A DNA stretch of 64,000 nt from Anastrepha obliqua (GCF_027943255.1 NW_026562179.1:5396501-5460500), one strand, 5' to 3'. Positions 53,889 through 63,683 are shown, counted from the stretch's first letter. Notes: a model not told the origin generated them from the sequence alone. Translations and numbers: made by a program.

Positions 53889-56605
53889 ATTTCTCAAAGC
53901 CACGTCAATTAGTCACTACGATATAATCTGCATCACCGAAACCTGGCTACAGCCCGCTATACATGTCGGTGAAGTACTGGACCCCACTTACAACATCTAT
54001 CGCAGAGATCGTAACCAGGCAACGAGTGGTTGTCAGCGTGGTGGAGGTGTGCTCATAGCTACAAAACGGCACATTCAAGTAGAATCGATTAAAATCAAGG
54101 AGAACAATATTGAGGAACTCTTTATTAAAATTAAGATTAACAATGACAATCTTATTTTAGGCTGTGTCTATATACCGCCACATACCACGTACGAAGCCTA
54201 TCACACGCACTTATCTGCTATCTCTTTTCTTTCCGATAGCTTCCAGAAGGCCAGTCTATTGGTCCTTGGTGACTTCAACATGGCAAGTAGCTCACCCAGA
54301 AATGAATGCTCGAGATTGTTATACGACAGCTATTCTACATCCGGATGCAAGCAATGCAATCATGTATTCAATGAGCAGGGAAACTTACTCGACCTTTGCT
54401 TCAGCAACACCGACACAATCCCGTATGGTACTGTTGCTCTGGTTCCTGAGGATAAGTATCACCCGGCCCTAGCCTCTCAGCTCAACTTCCAGCCTAGCTT
54501 AACACCGGTCGGCATCCGTAACTATGCTTTCAAGAAGGCGGACTATGCCAGCTTGAATGTCTTTTTTATGAGAACCAATTGGACATATTTATACAAGCAC
54601 AAATCTGTTGATGATAAACTGCGTTGGCTCTACAACATTATTCAGGAAGGTGTTACCCAATTCGTGCCGGGTTACTTCAGCAAACCCAGTAGATTTCCAC
54701 CTTGGTTTTCTAGGGAATTAACTGAGAAAATCATCCTGAAAAAAGCAGCGCACACACAGTATAAAAAACAGAAAACCAGGCGAAACTACACATCCTTTAG
54801 TAACCTCAGACAAGAGTGCAAAAATCTTTGCAACAAGTGTTATAATGTGTGTGTTGATAGGGTAGAAGGGTCACTGAAAGGTGATACCAAAGCGTTCTGG
54901 AATTATATCAAGGATAAGAAGCGAGGAAACAGTGACATTCCAGCATCCATGGTCTGGGATAATCAATCAGCATCAAGTGGCGTAGAGATCAGTAACTTAT
55001 TTGCACAGTTCTTTAAAAGCATATATGCACCGGTGTCTGACGATAGCGTAACCCTAGCACACTCACACCCTTACACGCAATCGGTAAACTTAAATGACTT
55101 TGAGGTTACCTTTGACAATGTCTTCAAGCGACTGAACTCCGTAGATCCTAATAAAGGTGTGGGACCTGATGGCCTACCGAATACCTTTCTTAAGAACGGC
55201 GCCAATGGCCTCTGTGAACCGCTGACACACATTTTCCAATCGTCTCTGCAGTGTGGTGTTTTTCCTACAGACTGGAAACTCTCGTACATCAGCCCCATTC
55301 ATAAAGAAGGTCCAAAGAATACAGTCACGAATTATCGGCCAATCTGCATTCAGTCGGCCTTGGCTAAACTTTTTGAAAAGCTGATCCTACCGAAACTCTC
55401 TGCTGCTTTTGATCCAATCATTACCACAAAACAGCATGGTTTTATTATTAGCCGTTCAACGTCAACTAACCTTTTCGCCTACACCAACTATCTACTGAAC
55501 TCACTGAATACCAACACCTGTGTTCATAGCATCTATACTGACTTCAGAAAAGCGTTCGATCGAGTTGACCATGACATCTTGCTATACAAGCTCAGGAAAT
55601 ATGGCGTCTGCGGCAAAGCGTTAGACTGGCTTAGGTCATATCTAGCTGGTAGGCACCTGCAGGTCAAAGTGGATGGCCACCTATCCAATGAATATGTGGC
55701 TAACTCTGGTGTTCCGCAAGGTTCTCACCTCGGTCCGATTCTTTTCAGCATATTCGTGAATGATATTGGTAACGACTTCAACTCGGAATACCTACTCTTT
55801 GCAGACGATCTTAAAGTTTATCGATCAATCACTAGTATGCTGGATAGTCATCTACTACAACAGGACGTCGATAATCTCTCTGGCTGGTGTACAAGGAACA
55901 AACTGGATCTCAACTTTAAAAAGTGTGCTGTGATGTGCTTCTCGAGATCGCGCACTCCCTTACCTGCAGTGTACACACTCAATGGTGATAAAATAAGGGA
56001 GGGGGATGACATCAAAGATCTCGGTGTCACGATTGACACAAAACTAACTTTCCACAAGCACATAGACGGAATAATTCAGAGAGCTTTTAAGATACTCGGA
56101 TTTATAACTAGGAATAGAAAGGACTTCAAGAATCCCTACTCCCTGATTTGTCTTTTCAAAACTTCCAATACTGGAGTACGGATCCATAATCTGGTCTCCA
56201 TACACTGAAGCAGGCATTACTAGACTTGAAAGAGTACAGCGTAAGCTCTGCAAGACCTTAGCCTTCCGACATTCATCATCAACCGTTTCAGCTACAGAAG
56301 ATATCTACATTCGGTACAACATCAACAGTCTGCGGGCTCGCCGTCGCATAACTGATCTGGCGTTCTTCGATAAAGTGGTAAATGGTATTATTGATGCCCC
56401 GGAAGTACGCAGTTCCTTCGAGCTTGCCCCGGCTGGTCTCACTCTTAGGAATAGTCTGAAAACAGTCGCTACTTACAAAAGCTACGTCTATCACGGTCCG
56501 TGCAATAGAATAGCCATTAGCGTCAACTCACTTCATGGTGTTCTCGATTTCTATGGTGGAACCTACGATACTTTTCTGCGAAATGCCAAAAATATCATCC
56601 TATAG
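53794..56605 (+). pseudogene. LINE-E ORF2, endonuclease-reverse transcriptase, one frameshift
   Basis: The frame is open from 53794, overlapping ORF1 in the +1 frame, and no early ATG is seen. Endonuclease blocks: LTVYYQNVRGLRTKLCEFLK, YDIICITETWLQP, GCVYIPPHTTYEAYH and LLVLGDFNMAS. Reverse transcriptase: VDPNKGVGPDGLPNTFLKNG, DWKLSYISPIHKEGPKNTVT, HGFIISRSTSTNLFAYTNYL, SIYTDFRKAFDRVDHDILLY, GVPQGSHLGPILFSIFVNDI and YLLFADDLKVYRS. A shift near 56155 moves the C-terminus (LPILEYGSIIWSPYTEAG, RRRITDLAFFDKVVNGIIDA) to the next frame, ending at 56605. The size is normal for the type. Confidence 0.88.
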
Positions 56606-57119
56606 ATTTTTCTCAAGAACCGTCTGTCCCATATTCTTTATAATTGTATTACTTACCAGCCCACTATAAATTCTGTTCTGTACCCTCTTTTTATTTGTAT
56701 GTATATTGCCGATTGGTGTTTGTTAAATAAATAAATAAATCAATTGGTCGCCTCAGAGCTGTGATTAAAGCCCGTTGGACTATTTTTTGTGGGGAGCCGT
56801 TAAGGACAAATGCTATGCGAACCATCCAGAGACGATTGATGCTTTAAAACATGAAATCGAAGTTGCCATTCATGAAATTGGAGCCCAAACAATCGAAATT
56901 GTGCTTAAAATTTGGGTTGATCGAATGACCTACTGTAAAGCCAGTCGTGGCAGTCATTTGAACGATATTATTTTTCATTCATAAATGACAATGTTCAATC
57001 TTCAAAATAAAAACAAAGTTTGAAAAAGTATTGATTAGTTTTTTTTTATAGCCGATTCAAAAAGGAAATTTTACATGGCCCACCCTATACATATGTATAT
57101 ATAGATATTAGGGGTGGGA

Positions 57120-57385
57120 CTATTCGAATAAAAATTATTCGAATAATAAAATCTTTTATTCGAGAGGTATTCGTAATTCGAATAATATTTATTCGAATTT
57201 TTATTCGTTTATTCGAATAATGCTATTCGAATAGTTCATTATTTTAGTTTACTATTCGAATACCTCACTATTCGAATACCTTACTATTCGAATACCTTAC
57301 TATTCGAATACCTCACTATTCGAATACCTTACTATTCGAATACCTCACTATTCGAATACCTTACTATTTGAATACTTCACTATTC
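57120..57385. repeat. Left arm: 16-bp TTCGAATA repeats
   Basis: Irregular ATTCGAATA units are followed by a regular array of the type CTATTCGAATACCTCA / CTATTCGAATACCTTA from about 57249 to 57380. Each unit contains the palindrome TTCGAA. Confidence 0.9.
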
Positions 57386-57890
57386 GAATATTTTTGGTAA
57401 ATATTTACTTAGATAAGCGGACTACTAATCGGTTTCTGTACAAGTGCATGTACCTATGTATGCAAATTCAAAAACCACGCAAAGGCTTATATTAACACGT
57501 TCCCTGTCCCAATACAAAAATGCAAAATTGACCGTCAAGTCCAACAGGGTTTTTTGAAAAATTTGTTTTTTTGTAGTCATAGGATAGCTTTAGTAATAAT
57601 AACTAAACAAAAAAAACGGATGCAGGGTATTTCTACCTGAAACACATATGGTCCATTTTTGCTTCTGCATGTTCATGAAACACATGTGGTTCAGGGAACT
57701 TTTTCTATGCTGACACACATATGGCTCAGGAACGTATCAGTGCTTATCAGGCGCACGTTTACTGAACCATATGTGGCTAAGCGTACAGGGAACGTGTTAA
57801 ATGAAAATACTACCTACTTTTTATTGTGTCGGCGCTTTGTTTTTGTTTCATATTTTGGTAAATATTTACTTAGATTAGCGGACTACTCTT
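57386..57890 (+). repeat. Direct repeat TTTGGTAAATATTTACTTAG flanking the MITE region
   Basis: A stretch of about 38 bp starting TTTGGTAAATATTTACTTAG and continuing to GCGGACTACT is present at 57388 and again at about 57853, with one or two differences. It brackets the segment that contains the MITE. It may be an internal duplication of the host element. Confidence 0.6.
57492..57800. mobile_element. 309-bp TTAA-type MITE with repeated CACATATGG motifs
   Basis: Left TTAACACGTTCCCTGT and right ACAGGGAACGTGTTAA are a perfect 16-bp inverted pair including TTAA, so this is a piggyBac-type miniature element. Inside, ACACATATGG-type motifs occur at about 57642, 57680 and 57714 and inverted at about 57767, several followed by TCAGGGAAC. 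It is nested in the hAT-like element. Confidence 0.85.
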
Positions 57891-58491
57891 GCTTGAGGCA
57901 TGAAATTATTTTCTTTTAGGTTTTTTGCTTTTCGCAGTACTATTATATGCACATACATACATATACCCATATACTACCTGCTACTGCTACTGACTGACCT
58001 AAGCCCGATAAACGAGTGCAGACAGTCCTACGACCATGCATACGCTTAGGTAACTGGCGATGAGAATTATATATGTATGTATATGGACATTTCAGGCAAT
58101 AAACTGCATGTGACACTGAAATACGTAATCTATTTCAGACTTCTTTTTAAGAGAAATAAAAAATATATATTTTATTATCGAATTAAAAAAAATTGTTTAC
58201 TTTAAAAGGAAGAGCGTTAGCAAAAGCATACGTACATAAATACTTCAAAAACCATTTACTATGATAATTATTTATCACAAATAGTGTCTTATAACTAAAT
58301 ACACAAAGAAATATCTACCTACTATTGACCACTCAGCAGGGTAGGTACATGTACATATACATACATATGTCATGTATGTATCTGTTGTTGTTGTCATGTA
58401 TCTGTTGTACACACATTAGCAACAAAAAGTAAGTGATATTTTTATTTAATTTCTTCTATTGCGTAATTTTTTGAAATTACATACATACATA

Positions 58492-60148
58492 CAGTGACTC
58501 ACAAAAGTATTTTGCATGAGAAGACAAATAAGTTCACGCTTCAATTCCTGTATATTTTTTAAATTCATTTGTTAATTATTTCATAAATTCTTAAACATAA
58601 ACCTTATATCTACATAAACAATGTATTAAAACTTTGAAAGAAAAATATGTTCCAATGTAAACGTAAAAAAAGTAAAATAAAATAGAATTCATTGCTCACA
58701 AAAGTATTTTGCTTTTGACTAGGTGGTGTACAAATATACTAATTTCTATTAATTCAATATTTCGTATGATAACCATTATTTTTGGAAACTGCTTCCAAGC
58801 GCCTTGGCATAGATTCTATTAACTTGCGACAAAAGTCAAGAGGTATTTTTTACCATTCTTGGGGTAAAACATCTTTAAGGTCACTTTTTGACGAAATTTT
58901 GTGTTCTCGCACTCTTTCTTCGAGATAGGCCCACAGATTTTCTATGGGGTTGATATCGGGACTTTGGGGAGGTGTTGGCAAATGTTTTGTATTAAAAAGT
59001 ATCCACATTTTGACATCATGAGCTGTATGCTTGGGGTCGTTGTCGTGTTGAAACAAAAAGTGGTTAGACGACATTCCCATTTTTTCTGCACTGGAATGTA
59101 AGTTGTCTTTGAGAATAGACAAATAAAGATGTTTATCCATCGTTCCATCTATAAACACCAGATTTCCGACTCCTTGAGCCGACATACAACCCCACACCAT
59201 GACGGAACCTCCACCGTGCTTAACAGTGGATTTAACATTTTTTAATCGCAGCTCTTCATTTGGCTTCCGCCATACCATACGACGTCCGTCCGGACCAAAA
59301 ATGTTGTATTTGCTTTCATCACTAAATATGACGGTTTTCCAAAACTCAAAACTTTTGGTTTTATAGGTGTTGGCGAATAAAAGCCGCTTTGCTTTATTGA
59401 CTTGTGAAATCAGTGGTTTTTTCCTTGCTGTACGACCGTGAATATTGTTGCTTCTGAGGGCTCTGCGCACTGTCTCATCGGATACTTCAATCTGAAAGGT
59501 TGCTTTTATTTTGTCATTGATTTTTGAGGCTGATAAATGTGGGTTTTTGCGATTTTCTTTCAATATTTGGCGTTCTTCTCTCTCAGTTAGCAACTTTGGT
59601 CGACCAAAACGGGTTAAATTTTCTAAATTACCGCGTTCTTTACACCGTTTTATTACATTTTCTATCGTTTGGCGGCATCGACTAAACATATTGCAAATAT
59701 ATTTCGTAGATTTTCCTTCATTATGGAGATGTAAAATAATTTTTTTTCAGCTGTAGTTAATTAGTTCTTTACCCTTTGGCATTTCCGATATGCACAGTAC
59801 CACAATTACAAACGAAATGAACTCAATTACAAATAAAATTGATTATAATACGCACTTGTAGCCACAACTTCAGCGAAAACAGAAAAAGTAACTGAACTGC
59901 GTCCAGTAACGGTATCTATAAACAATAAGCAAAATACTTTTGTGAGCACACATTTTCATTGCTACCCCCTTTTTTTGTTATATGCACCTAACGGTACAAT
60001 TTTTGTGCATGATGTGTAGCCCAATTGCTAATACAGTGCTCAATAATGCGTGTAAGTATTAACATTTTTATTTTCGGATACTTCGTACATACAAAATCTT
60101 AAATTTGTACATACGCGCTATTATGCAAAATACTTCTGTGAGCCACTG
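58492..60148 (-). mobile_element. Tc1-like element with intact ends, nested
   Basis: CAGTGACTCACAAAAGTATT (left) and the complement of CAGTGGCTCACAGAAGTATT (right) are adjacent to TA on both sides (58490-58491, 60149-60150). Its 1,657-bp length and single gene fit a complete Tc1 element. It is inserted in the hAT-like foldback element. Confidence 0.92.
58754..59782 (-). pseudogene. Tc1-like transposase, 342 codons with two nonsense codons
   Basis: ATG 59782 starts MPKGKELINYS, followed by TGA at codon 12. The frame then runs open for about 300 residues: DNA-binding part (CRQTIENVIKRCKERGNLEN, RFGRPKLLTEREERQILKEN), linker (SDETVRRALRSNNIHGRTAR), first Asp (FWKTVIFSDESKYNIFGPDG), glycine box (VKHGGGSVMVWGCMSAQGVG), second Asp (FQHDNDPKHTAHDVKMW) and Glu (SPDINPIENLWAYLEE). 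A TAA sits at 58850-58852 before the C-terminus (DFCRKLIESMPRRLEAVSKN). By my count 33 residues separate the second Asp and the Glu, one fewer than usual. Confidence 0.88.
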
Positions 60149-60512
60149 TAGATACATACACACATGCATTTGCGCATCAATCCAATTTCAAAGCAATCTG
60201 CATGTGTACATAAATAAGTACATATATAATTCTATCCTATTATTGGCCTTGAATAACTTCTAAATCTGTAGATTAAGCAAAAGAAGATTTTAAGGCTCCA
60301 TATTTATCGTTTGAGAGAAAACCATTATTTCGATCCGTTACCGAGAATGTTAAAACCGATGCGGACATAGAAAATGTGAAATCATATTTCTCCATAGAAT
60401 TTATATGGGAAATTGAAAAGTGCGGTGCGGGCCACCCTAATATTAATATTAAGGCGTCTAAACACAAGAATTGTTACGAGGGAAAACCAAATATTTTTAT
60501 AGAAACGCTCTG

Positions 60513-60712
60513 ATGTTTTTATGCACATTTAGTTATGCACATACATATAAGTATGTATACCTGTCGATGTTTTATCAAGAACAATACCAAAGAAATATTA
60601 TCATATTAGCTAATTGAAACATGTTTTTATGCACATTTAGTTATGCACATACATATAAGTATGTATACCTGTCGATGTTTTATCAAGAACAATACCAAAG
60701 AAATATTATCAT
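60513..60712 (+). repeat. 92-bp perfect duplication, period 108 bp
   Basis: ATGTTTTTATGCACATTTAG to AAAGAAATATTATCAT occurs at 60513-60604 and again at 60621-60712 with no difference seen, separated by 16 bp. It is a recent local duplication inside the hAT-like element. Confidence 0.85.
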
Positions 60713-60829
60713 CAAATCAAAAAATCACAATGTTCAAAATTCGAGAAAAACTGATTAGCACCATGAGAAGGGCCAATGTAATTTTTATATTTTTAAAAGC
60801 ATTTTCTCCCTGATATAAATGAATATATA

Positions 60830-61105
60830 GTGAGGTATTCGAATAGTAAGGTATTCGAATAGTGAGGTATTCGAATAGTGAGGTATTCGAATAGTAAGGT
60901 ATTCGAATAGTGAGGTATTCGAATAGTAAGGTATTCGAATAGGAAGGTATTCGAATAGTGAGGTATTCGAATAGTAAACTATTCGAATAGTGAGGTATTC
61001 GAATAGTAAGGTATTCGAATAATGAACTATTCGAATTATTTGAAACGAATAGTATTATTCGTTTTATTCGAATAATGTTTATTCGAATATTATTCGAAAA
61101 TAATC
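60830..61105. repeat. Right arm: inverted 16-bp TTCGAATA repeats
   Basis: The array TGAGGTATTCGAATAG / TAAGGTATTCGAATAG (from about 60832) is the inverted counterpart of the left arm. It is followed by irregular ATTCGAATA units towards the terminus. Confidence 0.9.
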
Positions 61106-61219
61106 CCACCCCTAATAGATATAGATATCCAAACAAAATATAATATTAATATTTAGTGGAAATTAAAAATCGCTCGAGTTTTTGATATTTGACAAGTAGA
61201 AACTACGCCGTTAATAAAA

Positions 61220-61891
61220 ATGGAACTTTACACGCTTAAACAACGCATTGAAATTACTAAAACTCACTATAAAAGTGGTGAAAATTTGGCAGAGACGGTT
61301 TGTAAAACTCGCACAATTTTGGGTCATCGTGAAGCACCTTGTCGGCCCGCAATACAGAAATTGGTGAAAGTATTCGAGCTGTTGGGACAAGTTAGTGATG
61401 TGAAGAATAAAACCCGTACAGGTCGCTCAAGCACAGCCGAAAATATTGCTTTTGTAGCCGAAAGTGATGAAGAAAACCCAAGTTTGTCCATTCCTCGTCG
61501 TTGTTTCGAATTAGGCATTCCACGAACGTCACTACACCGTATTTTGCATAAAGATTTTGGTCTTAAGGCTTACAAAGTCCAGTTAACACAAGAACTCAAG
61601 CCCGCTGATTATCAACAACGTCGTGTCTTTGTTGATTGGGTCGTTCAAATGGATGAAAATGATCCAGAATTCCATCGAAAAATCATTTTGAGTTATGAGG
61701 CCCTTCTCCACCTCGGTGGCTTCGTCAACAAGCAAAATTGTGGGATCTGGGGCTCAGAAAATCCAAGAGTTATTGTTGAGAAGCCTCTCTATCCACAACG
61801 TGTGATTGTTTGGTGCGGTTTATGGTCGGCTCTACACATGACGCTAATTTTTTCTCTCTTTTCGCAGTTTGATAAGCATTACATAAATATT
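61220..61891 (+). pseudogene. DD41D-type transposase, N-terminal two thirds
   Basis: ATG 61220 begins MELYTLKQRIEITKTHYKSG. The open frame covers the helix-turn-helix domains (CRPAIQKLVKVFELLGQV, PSLSIPRRCFELGIPRTSLH) and the linker (KDFGLKAYKVQLTQELKPAD). The first catalytic block is RKIILSYEALLHLGGFVNKQ, where the expected Asp is Tyr. WCGLWS follows, and then non-homologous sequence to a stop. The last two catalytic residues are missing. No terminal repeat was confirmed. It is useful as a reference for the N-terminus missing in copies A and B. Confidence 0.8.
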
Positions 61892-62010
61892 TAAGGCCCA
61901 TAATTAGTACATAAAACATATTTATCGCAGTGTGAGTGCAGCTATTAATTTATGCTTTAATTTTTAAATATGCACGCAAATACTACATAGCACAATTTGA
62001 TTATACTCAC

Positions 62011-62113
62011 CCAAAGATGCGTAATAGTCACTAAATGTTGAAAGGTGATCACGAAATTCAGCGGCAGTTGACAAGGCCAAATAAACCTGACTACGTCTGC
62101 CATCGGCACCTAT
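62011..62113 (-). CDS. Pur-alpha: Pur-alpha exon, second half of PUR repeat I
   Basis: The acceptor TTGCAG (complement of 62119-62114) precedes [20 protein letters not shown], followed by [14 protein letters not shown] and one base of a Gly codon. The donor GTGAGT (62010-62005) opens the 47-kb intron. The length of 103 bp (34 codons plus one base) fits the phase of the exon at 15000. The sequence is the conserved beta-beta-alpha second half of the first PUR repeat. Confidence 0.96.
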
Positions 62114-62179
62114 CTGCAAGTTCACGGGTTTAAGGACTGAAGGATATATACATAAACACGCTCTTTATGATATATTTAC

Positions 62180-62301
62180 CTCAGCGACTTTGATGAAACG
62201 TCCACGACGATTTTGTTTTACATCCAAATAGAAGCGTTTCGATTGTATTTGTAGCATTTTTGTCGCCAATTCCTGTTCGCCTTGCTGTGCACCTGCTTGA
62301 G
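62180..62301 (-). CDS. Pur-alpha: Pur-alpha exon, start of PUR repeat I
   Basis: The acceptor TTAAATTAG (ending at 62302) is followed by CTCAAGCAGG. With a G from the previous exon it encodes [20 protein letters not shown] and then [21 protein letters not shown]. The donor GTAAAT lies at 62179-62174, and the intron to the next exon is only 66 bp. The length is 122 bp (two bases plus 40 codons). [18 protein letters not shown] is the defining strand pair of PUR repeat I. The upstream Gly/Gln-rich N-terminus and start codon are not found up to 64000. Confidence 0.96.
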
Positions 62302-62700
62302 CTAATTTAAGGAAAACGGAGTACGAATATTACTTATTATATAATATAAATGATTTACATTTTTGTACATGAAATAAATTATGTTTACCCATATAAATAT
62401 GCAAAACTTTCCCGGTTAGTATACAGTGGAGATAAAAAAACTTTGTTGAACTTAATATCCCCAGTTCAACTCTATAATTTTCTTTCATCTGAAATACTTG
62501 AATATACATTAACAAATATTTTACGAAGCCATCAATCCAACAAAAACTCTTTTTATTTTATTAAATCTCCGCATCACTTTGCCTTGCAAAACTCGAAGAT
62601 TTTTTTAGATTTCTCCTAGAGGTATTAAATATACTGTTGTTACAATTATTCTTTTCTGCTATTATTATTTCAATTATTATTAGATCAACTAAGAATCTCC
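62302..62700. other. Upstream Pur-alpha intron, no feature
   Basis: AT-rich sequence preceding the repeat-I exon in transcript order. A plus-strand frame at 62350-62619 has no recognisable content. Confidence 0.5.
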
Positions 62701-62701
62701 G

Positions 62702-62897
62702 TGAGGTCACCCCTCGACAGGCAATGGCAAACTTTCAAGTGTAATTTTGCCATGAAAAAGCTCCTCACCATTTGCCGTTCGGAGTCGGCTTAAAACTGTA
62801 AGTCTCTCCATTTGTGAAGCAACATCAAGACGCTCACCACAAATAGGAGTAGGAGCTCGACCAAACACCCAAAGAGGGTGTACGCGCCAATTATATA
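62702..62897 (-). repeat. SINE-like dispersed repeat, family 2 (reverse copy)
   Basis: The complement contains TTGGCGCGTACACCCTCTTT, GGGTGTTTGGTCGAGCTCC, CTCCGAACGGCAAATGG and GCCATTGCCTGTCGAGGGG. It is the same family as 11045-11235 and longer at the 3' end. Confidence 0.7.
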
Positions 62898-62899
62898 TA

Positions 62900-63525
62900 T
62901 TTATATATATAAGAAGTTCTGAACATTTTGATACTTGAATTCGGCGATAAGATAACAAAGTTGCATTATGTTTATCTCGATTTTCGAGCTTAATTCCATT
63001 ATCCGTAATTAAAAAAGAAAATTACACCCTTGCTAATACTGGATTTAATAATAATTATGCTATGTTAACAGTTTACTATAAACTCGTGTTTGTGAGATAT
63101 TTCGAAGTTTTACGTTAAACACTACTCATAAACTCGCAGTTTGCCATACAAATGATTTTCCTTTACCCCGCTTTGACACCACTTTCATTTGATTTTTATA
63201 GACACGCAACTTTATTCCCCAAACAAATGTAGCCGCATTTTGGCCTTACGGCTTAAATATTTGGTCACACACTGTTGACAGTTCAGTCTCATATAAATAC
63301 GTACATATGCACATTTATATACATTATTACGATACATTTTTGGGGTTCTACTCGATTAGTTTTGTGAATAAGAGGAAAAAGAAAAAAATTAACGAAAATG
63401 AACACCTTCAAGTAAAAAGAGTTAGTAGTGATACTTTCGCTATTCCTGCGATATAGTACGTTCACACAAACCTTAGCGTTTTCAGTAAAATTTAATGAAA
63501 ACAGTTGCTGAATTGCATACACAAT
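62900..63525. other. Upstream Pur-alpha intron, no gene recognised
   Basis: No coding exon seen. A TGGTCACACACTG string at about 63262 resembles a Drosophila core-promoter motif, but no transcription start or 5' exon can be tied to it. Confidence 0.35.
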
Positions 63526-63527
63526 GT

Positions 63528-63655
63528 TATTGTTGTTGTAAGAGCATTAACATTCCCCACAATTTTTTAGGAAAAGCTGCTGGAGTAACATTCCTTGGCC
63601 GGATATAAATTCATCCCGGTAACGTAGAGCCGATTGTAGTGGGAATGTGCATCCA
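63528..63655 (-). repeat. SINE-like element, family 1, with CAA-type tail
   Basis: On the minus strand it begins CACATTCCCACTACAATCGG and continues CTCTACGTTACCGGGATGAA and TTATATCCGGCCAAGGAATG, ending in a CAACAACAATAACA tail. The head matches the 5' end of LINE-A and the 119-bp insertion at 19726-19844. The tail resembles the LINE-A 3' tail. Confidence 0.6.
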
Positions 63656-63683
63656 AAATCGAAATATATATATATACATGCAA

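Larger units (their letters stand above)
52677..56738 (+). mobile_element. LINE-E: nearly intact 4.06-kb LINE with target duplication
   Basis: Flanked by ATCAAT (52671-52676 and 56739-56744), which is unique in the uninterrupted copy A (GATATCAATTGG). It starts with a TATATA-rich stretch, carries overlapping ORF1 and ORF2 and ends in an AAATAAATAAATAAAT tail. It uses an APE-type endonuclease and a FADD reverse transcriptase and has no RNase H. It looks like a Jockey/CR1-type LINE. Only one nonsense codon and one frameshift were found. Confidence 0.9.
52408..56984 (+). pseudogene. DD41D transposase copy B, deleted and interrupted
   Basis: ATG 52408 begins MGSYMLELNWEILKAYFQSG. A deletion then jumps to AVTVNGERYRDMLNEFLFPK, EDDMNDIWFQQDGATCHTAK (second Asp) and NRIISRNSDIN, where LINE-E is inserted at 52677. 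After 56744 the gene resumes with a degraded CDLSP block and LDYFLWGAVKDKCYANHPET (third Asp). The complete C-terminus ends SRGSHLNDIIFHS at 56984. Confidence 0.85.
52296..57087 (+). mobile_element. DD41D (rosa-like) element copy B, split by LINE-E
   Basis: The left end TAGGGTGGGCCATATAGCGT (52296 on) and right end ACATGGCCCACCCTA (about 57072-57086) are inverted, as in copy A (2152-3058). TATA-rich flanks are on both sides. Removing LINE-E (52677-56738) restores the transposase text from SRNSDIN to LDYFLW. The N-terminal half is deleted, with breakpoints different from those in copy A. Confidence 0.88.
57109..61114. mobile_element. hAT-like foldback element with TTCGAATA-repeat arms
   Basis: Termini TAGGGGTGGGACTATTCGAA (left) and the complement of TAGGGGTGGGATTATTTTCG (right) are flanked by an 8-bp duplication ATAGATAT (57101-57108 and 61115-61122). 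Each arm is about 280 bp and made of TTCGAATA-rich 16-bp repeats that are inverted relative to each other. The interior holds a MITE (57492-57800), a Tc1 element (58492-60148) and non-coding sequence. No hAT transposase is seen, so it is non-autonomous. The 8-bp duplication suits hAT, but foldback or P-like elements are alternatives. Confidence 0.85.
15001..62010 (-). other. Pur-alpha: 47,010-bp Pur-alpha intron filled with transposons
   Basis: The donor is GTGAGT (complement of 62010-62005) after TTGG. The acceptor is TTCACAG (complement of 15007-15001) before GGCCACC. The joined codon is GGG, matching the Gly of the conserved SLGPP stretch. Almost all of the interior can be assigned to LINE, Tc1/mariner, piggyBac-like, hAT-like and SINE-like sequence, much of it nested. 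Confidence 0.9.

Noticed and set aside
57249..57385. TTCGAATA array as a CRISPR array
   Set aside because: Units are continuous 16-bp tandem repeats without unique spacers, in a eukaryotic transposon with an inverted partner array.
58370..58410. CTGTTGTTGTTGTCATGTATCTGTTG as a LINE tail
   Set aside because: Short simple repeat with no LINE coding sequence next to it.
60273..60467. Minus-strand 64-residue frame inside the hAT-like element as a hAT transposase remnant
   Set aside because: No hAT dimerisation or catalytic motif can be seen.
63255..63275. TGGTCACACACTG, resembling a Drosophila core-promoter motif, as a Pur-alpha promoter
   Set aside because: One degenerate match in an AT-rich intron, with no 5' exon or start codon found nearby.
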